From Rhizophagus clarus (lineage: Eukaryota; Glomeromycota; Glomeromycetes; Glomerales; Glomeraceae): a stretch of DNA of 64,000 nucleotides. The stretch spans positions 62,001 to 126,000 of the forward strand of contig BLAL01000213.1 of assembly GCA_015698045.1 (NCBI GenBank), in the 5' to 3' direction. Position numbers and translations under genes: made by a program. Shown piece after piece: positions 1-11,257 of this stretch. Position 1 is the first letter of the stretch. Every line of letters begins with the position of its first letter. The notes beneath the pieces were generated by a model. It worked only from the letters and a program-made list of their open reading frames with translations, did no database searches and was not told the origin of the DNA.

Positions 1-924
1 CATGATCTAAAGGAAGATTCAAAAGAGATTCCAAAAAATCTTTCTACTAGCAGCAATATTACAATACTTCAAATTAACAAAGAAGATTCGTAGCCCTTGT
101 TACGTGAAGAAGAGAAGCGAAGATTTTTACCCGAAATACAAACAGTATTATGAAGTTTGAAGCGATCCCACAAGTGGTAAACCTAAATGCAATAGTCAGA
201 AAATTTGACTATTCAGATGAGGCAATACAATTATTACGACGTGCACCATAATTTTATCCAATTAAGAAACGCATACGTGTTTCTCAACCTTTTCTAATAT
301 ATAAATAGTTGTTAATGTTTTTTTTCTTTCATTCAGATGATCCAGTATTAGTAAAACTCAAGTATATGTTCGCAACAACATTGCTAATATTACTGAAGGA
401 ATGATGGCACTAGATTGCTCACCCTCTAAAGTCATCAACATTTAAAGAAATAATTGATGATACTACTTCACCGACCATAATTTCATTACGTTCACTTTGT
501 CAACCGGGACGACCTCTTGTTCCTCTTGGTGGATCATATATTTGTCCTTTATTCCGATACATATCTCATGTGCTCAATGATATTTATAATTTATATATCA
601 CACACAAACCGATTACAAATAGATTTCTACATGATTCAAATTCGAGAAAGCACATGCATCTGATGTTTGGCCTATTGGTAACATTGTATCTGTTAAGGAG
701 CATCGATCGCTTAGCCGCAACACACGATATGGTCAAAGAAACCAAATTAGAAATACTTGTATTGACAGATACAATGGAAGATACTTTCTTGAAATTGTAC
801 TTACCATGGCCATTCAGATTTTTTGTCATTACAGATGGTATTTGAGATGCTGGAAGAAGCACATTATAATGCAACAGATCTAGTTGAATGCTTAGATGCT
901 CTCATGTATGATATAAAGGATTAA
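1..924 (+). pseudogene. Decayed copy A of the ubiquitin-ZZ-deiodinase-like gene (3' part)
   Basis: This stretch aligns by eye with the second half of the copies at 7.2-8.7 kb and 11.3-12.9 kb, running from the linker after the ZZ finger to the last codons (AAG GAT TAA, ending at 924). The copy is dead. A TAG interrupts the linker near position 90, a segment that is intact in the other copies is deleted near 180, and the C-terminus near 840 is frameshifted, with a TGA. The thioredoxin-fold region is still recognisable, including the Cys codon (543-545) of the S-Y-x-C-P motif and the downstream D-x-M-x-D-T-F-L-K block. It shares the short deletion near 430 with copy B, so A and B are closer to each other than to C. 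The 5' part lies outside the window. Confidence 0.85.
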
Positions 925-2303
925 GATATCAGAATGATGAAATTTATTTATTTTATTTATTATTTAAGTATGTGGCTAATTACTTACGTTTTTATTTGCG
1001 TTTTAAGATAGATTTTTCGATTTGTTATTTATGATAATTACAAAATTTTTTGGAAGGTAGCAGTAGTTTAGTAAATTTTTTTTGTCACTCTTATTATGTT
1101 TATGATTTATTTTTGTGACAATAAACATTATCCATTTATAACGTATATTGGTTCCAAGAGCGCCCTACCTTTCGAGGATTTGTTAAATTTACTCGACTAA
1201 AAGTTTTTATGAAGTTTTATGTATTTTTTTTTAATAAATAATTTCTTTAAATGCTTGTAATAATTTTTTTTCTATCAGTTTTTTTTTGTCAAACGATCTG
1301 ATCGGTAAGACTTACTGTACCTGTAGGCTGTAACCGAGTAGCCGATCAGAATTAATTTTTACATAACAAATAATTTTTTCTTATCAAGTTAAAAATTTCA
1401 TACAAATTTTTTTCACTATGAATTATTAGGTTTATTATATACTAATTAATAGTATAAAAAATTCGGTACAGACTTTTTTTTTTTTCATATGAAAAATATG
1501 AAAAATTATTTTTTTTCATTCGTGCCTTTTTCGTATCATAATATTTTCTGCTTTATTATATAATCATACGATGATTATAACGTGTTGCCTGTTACCTTTT
1601 TTTTTTTTAATAAATACGATGAAACAAAAACTCTATTTTTCTAAACATTTGAACAAAAGTTACATATAGGACACGAATTCGCAAGGAAGGAGAGCGGATC
1701 CCTGCTCTATAATATAATCGATTAGGATTCAAGATTATTATGTATAACTTTTCGACCAAAATTTTTTTCCAAATTCGCTTAATGTTTTGACGACTATTTC
1801 AAACAAATTTCTTTCTTTATATTTTGTATTACATTTACAACGTACAAAACTAATACAAAATAGGGAAGTGTTTTCTATACTACAAAAACTTTCATTTTAC
1901 AAGAAACATTTTGATAAATGCAATGAGGTAATTTTGGTGATAGAACGCATGCTTGAAAGCAACAAGTATCCTGAATCCTTTATCTAATGTGATTTATGTA
2001 TCAATGACATAAATGATCTTTGCACTAGTACATTTACAAATACTTTTAAGAAAAAACAAAATAGTGTTTGTTTTTTCACTATAGTTGTTTGCTTATATAT
2101 CAAGATTTAAACTTTGTATTCGATGTCATACGATCGATTTGTTTAACCTGTTAAATCTATTAAATTTCTTGTCAGATAATAATATAATTTTCACATTGTT
2201 CAGAATTTGTAAAACCGATTCTCTATTTGAATGAGCGCTATCAGGCGCTATCGCGTTTTTTTTTTACCTCCTCAATTAGAAATCCTTTGAGAAGTGGGTA
2301 AAG
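925..2303. other. Gene-free AT-rich stretch
   Basis: No supportable gene. It holds long T and A runs and a small inverted repeat (CTGATCGG at about 1298 with CCGATCAG at about 1342) that is too short to name. The last 100 bases are presumably the promoter and leader of the RING gene. Confidence 0.6.
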
Positions 2304-2951
2304 ATGTCCGAAGATTCAAATAAATCTCTCCAATGTAACGTGTGCAAGGAGTTAAAAAATAATCCTCGAGAAACAAAATGCTGTCACAAACTTTATTGTC
2401 AAGATTGTATCCAAAAAATGAGAGATATTTGTCCAACCTGCCAAAAAAAAACTAACTTCGAAGAAAATCACATTGCATCTCAACTCATAAGAAATAAGCT
2501 CGGTGATGATTCTGTGACTGGAAATTATCGGATTATCCATATATATATCTTCAAAGCCTTACAATGGATTGGCTTCGATCTTAGTAGAAATGATCCAGAT
2601 ACCAACCCCGATAGAAATGATCCAGATACGTCAGATAAGGTTTTTAGAATCACAATATTAAATTTGCTAGACAAAAAAATCGATGTCTACGTTGAGCCAA
2701 GCGATACAGTCGAAATCCTCAAGTTAAAGGTCTACGAAAAAGATGGTATACTTTTTTATTTTTTTTTGTGACAAGAAAAAGAGTTCATGCATTTTAATAA
2801 TACTGTAACAATCTTTCCTCTAGGCACTGCTCCTGAATATCAGCGGTTGATTTTCCTGGGAAAACAGCTAGAAGATCGTAAAGCTATTTCGGATTACAAG
2901 ATTAGGAAGGATGATACTATACATCTTGTAAATCGGTTTAATTCTGGTTAA
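2304..2951 (+). CDS. RING-finger protein with C-terminal ubiquitin-like domain
   Basis: Two exons, 2304-2745 and 2824-2951; the intron (GTATAC...CTAG, 78 nt) is phase 1. The product is 189 aa. The N-terminus is a C3HC4-type RING: C-x2-C at residues 11-14, C/H at about 26-28, C-x2-C at 32-35 and a final C-P-T-C at 43-46, which is the zinc-binding set of RING-HC E3 ubiquitin ligases. A polar stretch with a short repeat (R-N-D-P-D-T, about 97-110) leads to a ubiquitin-like domain in the last 75 residues, with the hallmark [12 protein letters not shown] and the D-Y-K-I loop. It ends N-S-G rather than Gly-Gly, so it is an integral Ubl, not a conjugatable tag. The intron falls inside the Ubl, and removing it restores the fold sequence exactly, which supports the model. 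It sits among other ubiquitin-family genes, so a role in ubiquitin transfer is likely; the substrate is unknown. Confidence 0.85.
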
Positions 2952-4359
2952 GAATCAACATATTGTTACTAATTTCGTTGTTTTTTTTTTTATTTTATTT
3001 TGTTTTATGACTGATACGAACCATAACATAGTAAAAAACGTTATTTTATATTTATCATTTTGGAGGGACTTTTTATTATACGCAAAGATGTTAAATAAAT
3101 TTTTTTTAAAATATATAATATTATAATATTATAGTCTTTTGTTAATTTTGATTTAAAATTTTTGATTTAGCTTTGACACGATTAATAATAATATCTTAGT
3201 CGTTAAGATGGTCTCGCGGTCCACCCGACTGAATCAATTTCGCCACCTGACAATCTTTAATCTCCTATTACAGATATTTCTTTGTTCAGTTACAGCAGCC
3301 ATTCACTTGCCTTACGCTGAAAGATTCTCCTAACCGACGTATGCGATTTAATTCCAAAATCATACGAAGCAGCAATGTATCTCTCATTTCAATTTTGAGG
3401 TTGTTTAGTCTCGTGTTAAAGGTAGTTTCGAGGTCGTTAGTAAAGGTATTTAGCGTACTGTCAATGTTAGATAGTCTTTAGTTGATTGAGGCTAATAATG
3501 ATGACCTTTGGAGTTGTTACTCTTGATAAAAATGACATTGTGGAGAACTTTAATGTAAAAGAAGAAAGAGCTTCAGTATAGTTTCGTTTATAAATTCAAG
3601 AAACTTGAGAAGAGTTATGAGTATACTGATGAGTATACTGATGAGTGATGAAACTTTTATAGGTTCGGGATTATCAATTACATCATGCGATGAGAGTTAA
3701 ATTGTAACCATAGGAATGTTACACTGCTAATTCAATCGTTACCAAAAATCCGGTTTAAATTTTCATTACATGTCCATTCGTAACTAATTGAATTCGAACT
3801 CATCACTTCCTGCAGAATCCAAAACATATACAACATATGATCATAATGGGCGACGTAAAAAAAAAGACTTCGCATGCAAATCGTTTCTTCATGTATTAAT
3901 AACTTTCCCAATTGTGTATTCTAGATCATTAACGAGATATCACACTGCGTATCACCATTGTGGAGTATTTTTTACGGTATTGTACTATTAGTAATTACGC
4001 TCTTAAGATCTTATTTTTCTTATACATTTTGCGACTTACTACTCAACCACGCTTTTTATTCATTTCTATATACAGTAAGATCAATAAAGGGTCGTACACA
4101 GAACGGATTATATAACATGCTAGTCACTACATACGCATGATTAATGAAATTTCTCTAACTATCGATTATTTAAGACCATCAATTTGTTAACGCAGAGTGA
4201 TAAAAATAATTTCACATTAATAACTTGTGTATATATCTTGTGAGTTTTCAAATTTAATAGTCAATCGAAGACTAATTAACTTAAACACGAACATGATTAT
4301 TGTTGTTAGATGTTTGATTAACCAGGAATTCTTCTTTCAGAATCCCTATTTTTGTCATC

Positions 4360-4672
4360 GTTATTTGTTGATCACACTAGTCATTGTACATCTTTCTTAT
4401 CAATAAAGTATGTGAAGCATACCCCTCAGGTATAGTATGAGCCATTTTCTTTTGCATTACGATATTAACTATTCTTTATCGATAATCTCTTCACTGCGAT
4501 CCAATATTCCGATTAATCGTGGGTCTATTTCCACGTCTCTATTTTATCGTTATTTACTAATGACATAGTAATTATTGCACTTCTTCGCCAATAAAGGTAG
4601 CGGTATGATCATTCTCTCTTGCATTATGGCACTAACTAAAAACTTCCTTATCGATAACCTCCTCGATTGTGA
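4360..4672 (+). repeat. Degenerate tandem repeat, about 200-bp period, two copies
   Basis: 4360-4505 and 4560-4672 share ordered blocks: CAATAAAG, a TATGA-x-CATT block, CTTTTGCATTA or CTCTTGCATTA, and TTATCGATAA followed by C-x-TC-x-GTGATC-like sequence. A weaker third copy may lie at 4030-4170. The copies are too diverged for a confident consensus. Confidence 0.45.
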
Positions 4673-5563
4673 TCGTGTATGTAATTATGACGTTCAATTT
4701 TTCCACATCATTAAAATAATAACATGGTATTCTTTGCACTCGAGAGTAGGGATAGTTAGTTATACTATATATATCATATTAGTCCCATCGATTACACGTA
4801 TATCATTGTGCCACTTGTTTGAATCTTTTTTGTTCATACGTATCACTTGTGTGCAAGCGGTGATCATTATATGAATCTTTTTTTCATTTATGTGGATCAC
4901 TTGTGTAGTTAAATAGCAGCGGAATATTTTTCGTATTTTGGTTAATAACGTTTGCTAAAGTAGAACAATATACAGATTATACAATAATAGGACCACATAC
5001 TTGAAATACCAATAGCGCATGGTAGTTTATTATACGGTTGACATTTTAGTATATTCAACACTTTTACAGAGTAAATTTCATATCTACTAAATGATGTACT
5101 ATATGTTAGTGTACGAGATTAACAGTCTTTAAAAAATAATAATGATAACTTTATTTTTATTATTGACAATTGTCAACACTGTTAAGCGTCGCAATAGTAT
5201 CATAAAACAGGCTCGTTAAGGCGATTCGATTAAGTAATTCCCGTTTAGGGCTCGAAGCGGGTTTGACACGTGTGGTTCAACTATGACATATATACATTTT
5301 TCAGCAGCAATTACTTCGACCTTATCTTATTGCAAGAAGTTTGGGTTGTTCTTGGAAATTGGTGCAAATGAGGACGAGTAAAAAAGAACTTGATAATACT
5401 TCTCAATACAGTTAGAGCTGTGTTTGTCGTACAATGATTACAATCCGATAAAGCTAAATGATTACGATAATCTCAAATTTTACACTTGAATATTACCTTA
5501 AATAACTTAGAAATTGCAAATAAACAAATAAATAATGGTCATTTGAATAACCTTAATAAAAAA

Positions 5564-5611
5564 ATGTATATATATATACATACATATATACATATGTATG
5601 TATGTATGTAG
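5564..5611. repeat. TA/TATG microsatellite
   Basis: Alternating TATATA, CATACATA and GTATGTATGTATG runs just upstream of the poly-Ubl start codon. Confidence 0.8.
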
Positions 5612-5650
5612 TCGTCGTTTGCAAGATAACGAACAAACCGTTCTCATAAA

Positions 5651-7172
5651 ATGCGTTTCACTACCGTGCTTGACCCTGTTCCAATTTTTCCTATCCGGCT
5701 TAAAGGCCCTTCAGGTTCTGTATATGTAGCAAATGTGACCTCACAAACTACTGGTGAGGTATTGTTGAGGAACTTCCAAGCTTGTGTTTACAATAATAAC
5801 AATAAGAGATATCATAAACTTATGTACAATGATAAGGATATACAATTTGTAGATACGCTTGAAAGGCTGGGAATTAAGGTATTTGCTTGATCAAAGGGTT
5901 TTTTTTTTTAGATATAATATATACAATTCTAATGAATTGTTTCATGCTTAACTTTAGGAAGGAGATTTAATTGAAGCAGTATATAGCAATTGTGGAAATT
6001 CGGCATTGAAACTTCCCTTTCTAGATGTTAATCCGACACCAATTACACCAATTACACCAAGAAGTTCTATGACCATATATGTAAAAACGATAAATGAAAA
6101 AACTATAGAATTAAAATTAAACTGGAGTGACACCATTGACCATATTAAAAAAATGATCCAGGATTTAGAAGACATTCCTCCCCGCATCCAACAAATTAGT
6201 TTTGCTGGAAAAGAATTATGTGGCTATGAAACCTTATCATATTACAATATCCAAAAAGAGTCTGTATTGTATCTAAAATTTAAAGCAAAGATCTATGTGA
6301 AAGCAAAACGGACTGGTGAAGTAATAGTATTAAATGTAGTGACAAGTGACACTATTAGTCAACTTAAACAGAATATCCAGAATAGAAAAGGCATTCCCCT
6401 TGACCATCAACAACTTATCTTTGCCAACAGACAATTATACAACGAGCACACTTTGTCATATTACAATATTGAAGATGAGTCCACATTGTGTTTAGAATGT
6501 AAAACAATAACGATCCATTGTGTGAAAATAAAGAATGGAGAAAAAATAGACCTGGAGGTGGAAGCAATTGACACTATTGGTCAGATTAAACAAAATATTC
6601 AGGATATAGAAGGCATTCTTCCTTCGATACAAATCCTTACTTTTGCCGGTTCACAGTTGCATGAAAATTTTAATTTGTCATACTATAATATCCGAGAAGA
6701 ATCCATATTGTATTTAGAATTAAGATCAGTAATCTATATTGTAATAGCAAAGACCAGAAAAAAAATAGAGCTGAAAGCAAATAAAAGCGACACTGTCAAA
6801 CAGATTAAACAGAAGATCCAGAATGAAGAAGACATTTCTCTTGACCATCAACGTCTTTTTTTTGATGACAAGCAATTATATAACGCTTATAACTTATCGT
6901 ATTATAATATCAAAAAAGGGTCCACTTTGAATTTAGAATGTAAATTAATAACGATTTATGTGAAATTATTTAACGAAAAAACAATTGAGCTGGAAGTAGA
7001 GGCACTTGACACAATCAGCCAAGTTAAGCAAAAGATTCAAGATAAAGAAAGTATTCCCCTTATACAACAACAGCTTAGACTAAGATCGCAACGTTTGAAT
7101 GATCGGAAAACCTTGTTACGTTCTGGTATCACAGAAGGATCCACATTGAATTTAACTCAAAAGGTTCAATAG
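5651..7172 (+). CDS. Tandem ubiquitin-like (poly-Ubl) protein; upstream part of copy B
   Basis: Exons 5651-5878 and 5958-7172 with a phase-0 intron (AAG|GTATTT...TTTAG|GAA) give 480 aa. An N-terminal degenerate Ubl (about 15-90, ending G-D-L-I-E-A-V-Y) and a Pro/Thr linker precede five ubiquitin-like repeats of about 73 residues starting near 114, 188, 260, 334 and 407. Each repeat keeps the ubiquitin skeleton: an I-Y-V-K-type first strand, D-T-I/V before the helix, a K-Q-x-I-Q helix, and L-S-Y-Y-N-I near the end. None ends in Gly-Gly, so the repeats cannot be processed like classical polyubiquitin. The frame ends at TAG (7170-7172), but the same frame continues directly into a near-canonical ubiquitin from 7179. 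The TAG may therefore be a nonsense mutation inside a longer fusion gene, or the true end of a separate gene. The ATG was chosen because the exon-1 Ubl starts there and the phase fits. Confidence 0.75.
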
Positions 7173-8691
7173 GATGAAATTTATGTGAAAACATTGACCA
7201 GAAGTACAATTACATTAGACTATAATTCAAGTGATATCATTAATGTGATTAAATCTAAGATCCAGAATAAAGAAGGAATTCCTCCTGACCAGCAACGCCT
7301 TATTTTTGCTGGCAAGCAACTGGAGGATGAAAAAACTTTACACGATTACAATATCCTGCATTGTTCTACATTGCAACTTGTACTTAGATTACGAGGTGGG
7401 ATGTTTCAAGAAACTAGTGATCGTAAAGAATTTGATGCATTGCCATTACTCACACAATATATGCCACTTGAAGAACGCTTACAAGATGGATTTCATGCTG
7501 GTATTGCTTGTAATTACTGTGGTAAGAGTGAATGGAAAGGACCAAGGTTAATATTCACTGTAAATACTGTTCATCCATTTTGTTTGCCTTACTAATACAA
7601 TTATATTTTCCTTGTATAAAGATATAAATGTTCAGAATGTCCTGATTACGATTTGTGCTTTGATTGTATCACAATTTCCAATTTACTTCATGACGTACAA
7701 CATCAATTTCTGAAATTTTTGAATCCCTTAGATCCAAAGGAAGATTCAAAAGAGAATACAGAAAAACTTTCTGCTAGCAATATTATTATCTCCCCAATAC
7801 TTCCAACTAAAAAAGAAGATTTGTTAAACTTGTTACGTGAAGAAGAGAAGCGAAGATTTTCACCTGAGATACAAAAACAGTATTATGAAGTTGGGAGCGA
7901 TCCCACAAGTGGCAAAGACTGGATGGATGTTACTGACCAAATGCAACATGAATTGGTCAGAGAATTTGGCTATTCAGATGAAGCAGTACAATTATTACGA
8001 CGTGCACCACAACTTTATCCAAGTAAAGAAACAGGTTTTTTTTCAACCTTTTTCTAATATGTTAAGAGATGTTAATATTATTTCTTTCATTCAGATGATC
8101 CTGAATTTAGTAAAACTCAAGTATATGTTCGCAACAACATTGCTAATATTACTGAAGGAATGATGGCATTAGATTGCTCACCCTCTAAAGTCATCAACAT
8201 TTAAAGAAATAATTGATGATACTACTTCACCGACCATAATTTCATTACGTTCACTTTGTCAACCGGGACAATCTCTTGTTCTTCTTGGTGGATCATATAC
8301 CTGTCCTTTATTCCGATACATATCTCATGTGCTCAATGATATATATAATTTATATAACACACAAATAGATTTCTACATGATTCAAATTCGAGAAGCACAT
8401 GCATCTGATGTTTGGCCTATTGGTAACATTGTATCTGTTAAGGAGCATCGCACATTATCCGACCGCTTAGCCACAGCACACGGAATGGTCAAAGAAACCA
8501 AATTAGAAATACCTGTATTGTCAGATACAATGGATGATACTTTTTTGAAATTGTACTCACCATGGCCATTCAGATTTTTTGTCATTGTAGACGGTGTTTT
8601 GAGACTTGTAGGGATGCCGAAAGAGGCATGTTATGATACAACAGATCTAGTTGAATGCTTAGATGCTCTTATAAATGATAGAAAGGATTAA
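7173..8691 (+). CDS. Copy B: ubiquitin - ZZ zinc finger - deiodinase-like fusion (possibly broken)
   Basis: In frame with the poly-Ubl but separated from it by TAG. Exons are 7173-7546, 7622-8022 and 8095 onward (introns 7547-7621 and 8023-8094). Modules in order: a ubiquitin ending L-R-L-R-G-G; a ZZ finger (C-N-Y-C, then after splicing [14 protein letters not shown]2-C and H-D-V-Q-H); a linker with G-K-D-W-M-D-V-T-D; and a thioredoxin-fold domain with [17 protein letters not shown] and D-T-M-D-D. The last pattern matches the iodothyronine deiodinase/redoxin family with Cys at the selenocysteine site (8302-8304). Relative to copy C, five bases are missing near 8180-8200, which shifts the frame and gives TAA soon after. 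A downstream acceptor (…TTTAAAG, 8206) has the right phase to splice exon 2 directly to the intact thioredoxin domain. Whether it is functional is open. Confidence 0.7.
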
Positions 8692-10974
8692 GATATCAGA
8701 ATGATGAAATTATTTATTATTTTAAGTATGTATCTAAATTTACTATTTGCGTTTTAAAGTAGATTTTTCGATTTTGTAGTTTATGATTACAAAATTTTTT
8801 TATACCACTTGTATTATTATTGTGTTTATAACCTATCTTTGTGTGAGAATAAATATTATCTTAAAAACTTATCATATTAAAGTTATTATATGCATATCAT
8901 TTATTATGTTAATATTAAAGTTTACTCATTTACTTTAACGCGTAATTAGCTATTGTGATAATCTATTATTTAATAGCAGTCAAGTAACTTCTTTATGTTA
9001 ACACCTTCTTCATACTCTCAACATGCATTTCTTTTATTAAGATATATCCATTTAAATAAACTTTGTAAAGTGAATAATCAATCAAATCAAGTCCGAGATT
9101 TTTCTGGTTATTTAAAAAATATTTTTGACTGGATGATGATTTCATCTAAAAATTGGGCTTTCAGATAATTGTCAACGAAGTAATTAAAGAGATTCAACCA
9201 TATAAAAAAAAATTTTTTTTTTCGAATTCAGTTGTCATGGTTAGTTAACCTAAAACGAATAGGTAACTATTATAATCCTAACACTAAGTAAAGTTTTTTA
9301 AAAATAATTCTTTAAAATAAAATCTTTTCTTCTTTTGAAGAAAGGCGAAATAAAATTTTTAAATTTCAAACAATCTCCGCATTGTATTTGATTACCTGTA
9401 TTGATTGTCCAATCACTTAGATTGTCCCAACTTCAAGAGAAGTCTGAATCAAAGGCTCTACCGTAAAGCGCTGCATACAGTACCCCGGTCTTATTCAAAA
9501 AGTCAGTCTAAATTGAGTAGTACCCCGAGGGGATTGTGGGAGAGTGATACTATATGAGGAATAACTTTGGCCAGGTTTCAAATTTTGGCTGAAATTAGTA
9601 CCAGGTATTATTCAAAAATATCAGAATTTGAAGTTGAATAGTACCCCAAATACTATTTTAAAGGGGTATTTCTTTAGGGGAATACTGTATGCAGTGCTCT
9701 ACCGATCCTTGAAAAGTTAGAACTTTGATCGTTTACCTGAAAAGGCCGTATGATATGATTACAGTAGATTGCAATTATGATCAGAAGATTTGAATTTTCT
9801 CTCGTGTAAAAACAGGTGTAAATGGAATCTAATCCTTACATTCAATCAAGAAAACGTTCATCCAGAAATCGTTTTTGATGATGAGAAAATAGAAACATTC
9901 ATATTGTATTTTCATTTGAGTTTTAGTAAATGTCAAGAGATGATTTAATATCTATTCCAACAAGAGTTTAGTCATAAGACTTAGACGAAGTGAATAATCA
10001 GGGAATTATAAAGTACACATAAAAGACGATGTTGCAAATGGAAACAAATAGGTTATTATACAAAGAAATGAGTTTTCAACCGTGCATTTACACTTGTACG
10101 CCAATTGAATTACATAATTTATACAAGCACTGTACAGTATAATGATTAATGAAATCAAAAAGCAATTCGTTTTTTATAAAGATGCTAACTAAAAAAATAT
10201 TATATATTAATATTATAAATTATAAACCTTCTATTATACAAAAGTATGGCAGATAGACTCATACGAAGATTACAATCAACACGTTTATTTACTAGGAAAA
10301 AAAATCAATTAAACACCAAATGTTTTTTTAACATTCTTGTAATTTACATGAGTATCAGACCATTAACGTTTTGCATAATAAGTTACTAGTTGATATTATA
10401 TAAAAGATATCAGAAAGTCATATGAACCAGAAGTTGGTTCAGTAATATATCGGACAGAATTATTACCGAATTCCTTTTTAGATGCTGGATGGGACAGATA
10501 CCACGGTCTTTAATTTTCAATGGAGAATTCCTTATCTAGACGCCATGGCCCAATGACCCGCAAAAAACCTTCTCAATCCACGATTTCTAGATATCTTTAT
10601 ACTTCTCAATGTAGTTAAATCGTGTTAGTCGTGTTTGTCATACGATCCGATAAAGCTAAATAATGATTACGAAATTTTCCACTAAATATGTATTTAAAAT
10701 GATATTAATGCTACAAATTTGTGCAAACATATTCGGTTCAATTGTTGTCTAATTTGACGCATAATTAATAATTGTTTCAACTTTAATAAGTTGGTGTTAT
10801 ATAAAAAAAATATCAAAACAGTCACATGAACAAGAAGTTGGTTTTTAGATAAAAGAAGTTAACAAAAAGCACGGATACTACGATCCACTAATTGCTGGAT
10901 TTCTTCATTGTAGTTAGTAAATGAGTATTAAATCATTATATTACTTAATGTAGTTAGATCATAAATGATCACGT
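8692..10974. other. Gene-free spacer between copies B and C
   Basis: About 2.3 kb of AT-rich sequence with no coding signal I trust, apart from one inverted-repeat element (9464-9695). Confidence 0.6.
9464..9695. mobile_element. Non-autonomous TIR element (MITE), 232 bp
   Basis: Near-terminal inverted repeats: GCTGCATACAGTACCCC (about 9470-9486) and GGGGAATACTGTATGCAG (9677-9694), the second being the imperfect reverse complement of the first. A perfect 9-bp direct repeat, GCTCTACCG, flanks the element (9455-9463 and 9696-9704) and looks like a target-site duplication. The interior holds two related blocks (TTATTCAAAAA ... AGTACCCC or TAGTACCCC). There is no ORF. A 9-bp duplication fits Mutator-like elements; hAT would give 8 bp. 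Confidence 0.75.
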
Positions 10975-11240
10975 ATGTCGTACAATCCAACAATCTCAAA
11001 TATCACACTTTACAATGTCAAAAAAGGATCCTCATTGAACTTTGAATATTTAGAACGTAAATTAATAATGATTTATGGAAAATTTTGTGGAAAACTTTTA
11101 AAAGGAGCTGGAAGTAGAGACAATTTCACATTCAGTCCGTTAAGCAAAAGATTCAAGATAAAAAAAGCATTCTCTTTAGACAACAACAGCTTATAAACTT
11201 TTGAATGACCGTTGAAACCTTGTTGTCACGGAAGGATTCA
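10975..11240 (+). pseudogene. Remnant of the poly-Ubl region upstream of copy C
   Basis: The pieces L-Y-N-V-K-K-G-S-S-L-N and the strand after it match the end of a poly-Ubl repeat of the gene at 5651-7172. The following stretch matches its last repeat at the DNA level (for example AAAACTTTTGAATGACCG compared with the copy-B repeat near 7095), but in broken frames. Copy C therefore once had the same poly-Ubl leader as copy B. Confidence 0.7.
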
Positions 11241-11257
11241 AGTTGTATTTATTTAAA

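Larger units (their letters stand above)
2952..5650. other. Gene-free AT-rich stretch with degenerate repeats
   Basis: About 2.7 kb without a gene I can support. Small ORFs at 3788-4140 and 4575-4874 have no domain signature and overlap a degenerate repeat. A short direct repeat (gagtatactgat, twice) lies near 3620. Confidence 0.6.

Noticed and set aside
584-874. 96-aa minus-strand ORF
   Set aside because: It is the antisense of the decayed deiodinase-like copy A; the same shadow appears at 8382-8585.
1298-1350. tRNA-like or structured RNA
   Set aside because: Only one 8-bp stem; no anticodon arm or T-loop pattern.
3788-4140. Two short plus-strand ORFs
   Set aside because: No domain; they overlap AT-rich degenerate repeat sequence.
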